This document shows, in pieces, positions 62,999 through 64,000 of a DNA stretch of 64,000 nucleotides. This DNA comes from Gastrolobium villosum. Taxonomy: Eukaryota > Streptophyta > Magnoliopsida > Fabales > Fabaceae. Where the stretch lies: assembly GCA_032173675.1 (NCBI GenBank), contig JAVKPL010014531.1, positions 18,501-82,500 of the forward strand, given 5' to 3'. Under the pieces are notes generated by a model. That model made no database searches, was not told the DNA's origin, and was given only the letters and a program-made list of their open reading frames with translations. The position numbers and the translations under genes are program-made. Within the stretch, counting starts at the first letter, position 1; each line of letters starts with the position of its first letter.

Positions 62999-63399
62999 TT
63001 CCCTCCCTCCCATTCAGAAACTATCGAACCCGCCTGGAAAGCCGATGGGCCCAAATTTATGCAGCCAAATCGAGCGCCTCACTTACTAGAAAAAATAGAA
63101 AAAGAAAAATGAATTAAGAAATAATTTATTTATTTATTTATTATTTTATTTTCTCTCAGTTTTTTTAAGGAAAAAGTTTTAAAAAAAATTGTGTGATTAA
63201 TTTTTTATTACTTATTTTTTATGATTTTTATGTATCACTTACCTCCCCTATAGTTTTTCATCCAAATTCCTTGTTAACTTTGTTAAAAATTAAACTAACT
63301 TATCCATTTTATCCATATTTTACCCATCATAAACTTTAATTCATCGTAAATATCTTAGCCACCATCTAAGAGCTTTTTGTCATGCAACTATTTCCTCCA
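62999..63399 (-). promoter_or_regulatory. 5' flank of the host gene (5' UTR/promoter region)
   Basis: An in-frame ATG at 63011-63013, immediately preceded by TGA, lies 15 bp upstream of the chosen start. Beyond about 63090 the sequence is strongly AT-rich. I cannot assign a TATA box or transcription start with confidence. Confidence 0.4.
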
Positions 63400-64000
63400 T
63401 TAGTAATCTCCCCATATGCATAATCTGTTGGAGGTTATGAGTTTGAGAGAGAAGAGTTTAGAGGTGCTTGGAGTATTACACCAAAAAACATCAAATTTAG
63501 AATGCTCAACACTGTTACCTCCAGCTTAGGAAACCCTAGATATAATGCAAGCTATTGGGCTCCAGCCCATATGGATCCAAATAACCATGCTTTCACCTAT
63601 TGGACTTATATGTGAACATATTATTGGATTATATTATTAATATATCCAACAATCTCTTCCTATGTTCACCATATAGCATAATCCAATAGAGTGATTAATA
63701 CAATGTTTAAACAAATATGAATCATTCATATCTAGTCCAAGACAATTAACTCGGATCAATCAAAGAGTTTTAATGGTAAAATATTAAACTCAATCGTCAT
63801 TTTCAATCAAAATAAATAAATCATCATTATCATGAATCTGTTCTGAGACCAACATACCAAAGTAAATATTTAGAGTTTTAGATTCAATCTAAACTCATCC
63901 AAATCCCAACATCCAAAATAAGTTTCAAAATAAGTTCACAATCAACAATGTTCATAAACTAAAGATAGCAAAATGTAAGTCTCAAATAAATGGACTCCAT
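63400..64000 (-). mobile_element. Possible copia LTR and 3' internal end at window edge
   Basis: Minus: GGTGAACATAGGAAGAGATT directly before TTGGATATATTAATAATA, the purine tract/LTR border typical of a plant copia family. The LTR would run from about 63652 towards 63400; the rest lies outside the window. Confidence 0.4.

Noticed and set aside
1..64000. CRISPR arrays, rRNA genes, operons or bacterial features
   Set aside because: None present; the window is plant nuclear DNA.

Overview
This is plant (eudicot) nuclear DNA. It is AT-rich, has GT-AG introns, and carries plant-type Ty1/copia, Ty3/gypsy, L1 and RTE elements, an Au-like SINE, a Mutator element and many miniature LTR elements. I cannot name the species; a woody dicot with TE-rich introns fits best.

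Almost the whole window is one host gene on the minus strand. I reconstructed 25 coding exons from 62,998 down to 2,877. All 24 junctions have GT-AG signals and compatible phase. Together they encode an uninterrupted protein of 946 residues (2,841 bp including the stop) spread over 60.1 kb, so about 95% of the locus is intron. The protein matches, from memory, Arabidopsis At5g58100: a large secretory-pathway membrane protein with an N-terminal signal sequence, a lumenal body, one C-terminal membrane span and a short basic tail ending KPKIN. I recall that gene being linked to pollen exine formation (names IEF/SPOT1); this is unverified.

The introns are a graveyard of nested mobile elements. 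Intron 24 (3.0-3.7 kb), introns 20-21 (5-7 kb), intron 15 (15-16.8 kb) and intron 13 (17.3-18.2 kb) hold miniature LTR elements (TRIM/SMART type). Intron 19 (7.2-14.1 kb) holds a gag-only LTR element, an L1 LINE split by a copia fragment and a TRIM, and another TRIM. Intron 10 (18.7-29.1 kb) holds a gypsy chromovirus with a large internal deletion and a solo LTR containing an RTE LINE. Intron 7 (30.1-39.1 kb) holds a solo LTR, a 100-bp tandem repeat, a complete TRIM and a copia element joined to a TRIM LTR. Intron 6 (39.2-46.0 kb) holds a near-complete copia, older copia debris and an Au-like SINE. Intron 3 (47.2-55.9 kb) holds a Pack-MULE carrying peroxidase exons, a copia gag with a TRIM LTR at its 5' end and a MITE inside it, and two RTE copies. 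Intron 1 (56.2-62.9 kb) holds a deleted copia with two TRIM insertions, a second truncated copia and an L1 fragment.

The most unusual material is the TRIM family: at least 14 loci in 64 kb in three LTR types. Type A is 74-77 bp, type B is 119 bp, and type C is older and ends TTCATGACA. Several copies are chimeric: a B-A-B-A concatemer bracketed by one 5-bp target duplication, a copia element with a TRIM LTR at one end inside one 5-bp duplication, and a head-to-head form ending in two identical LTR edges. These suggest repeated recombination between TRIM and copia templates. All calls come from reading the sequence; no database search was run.
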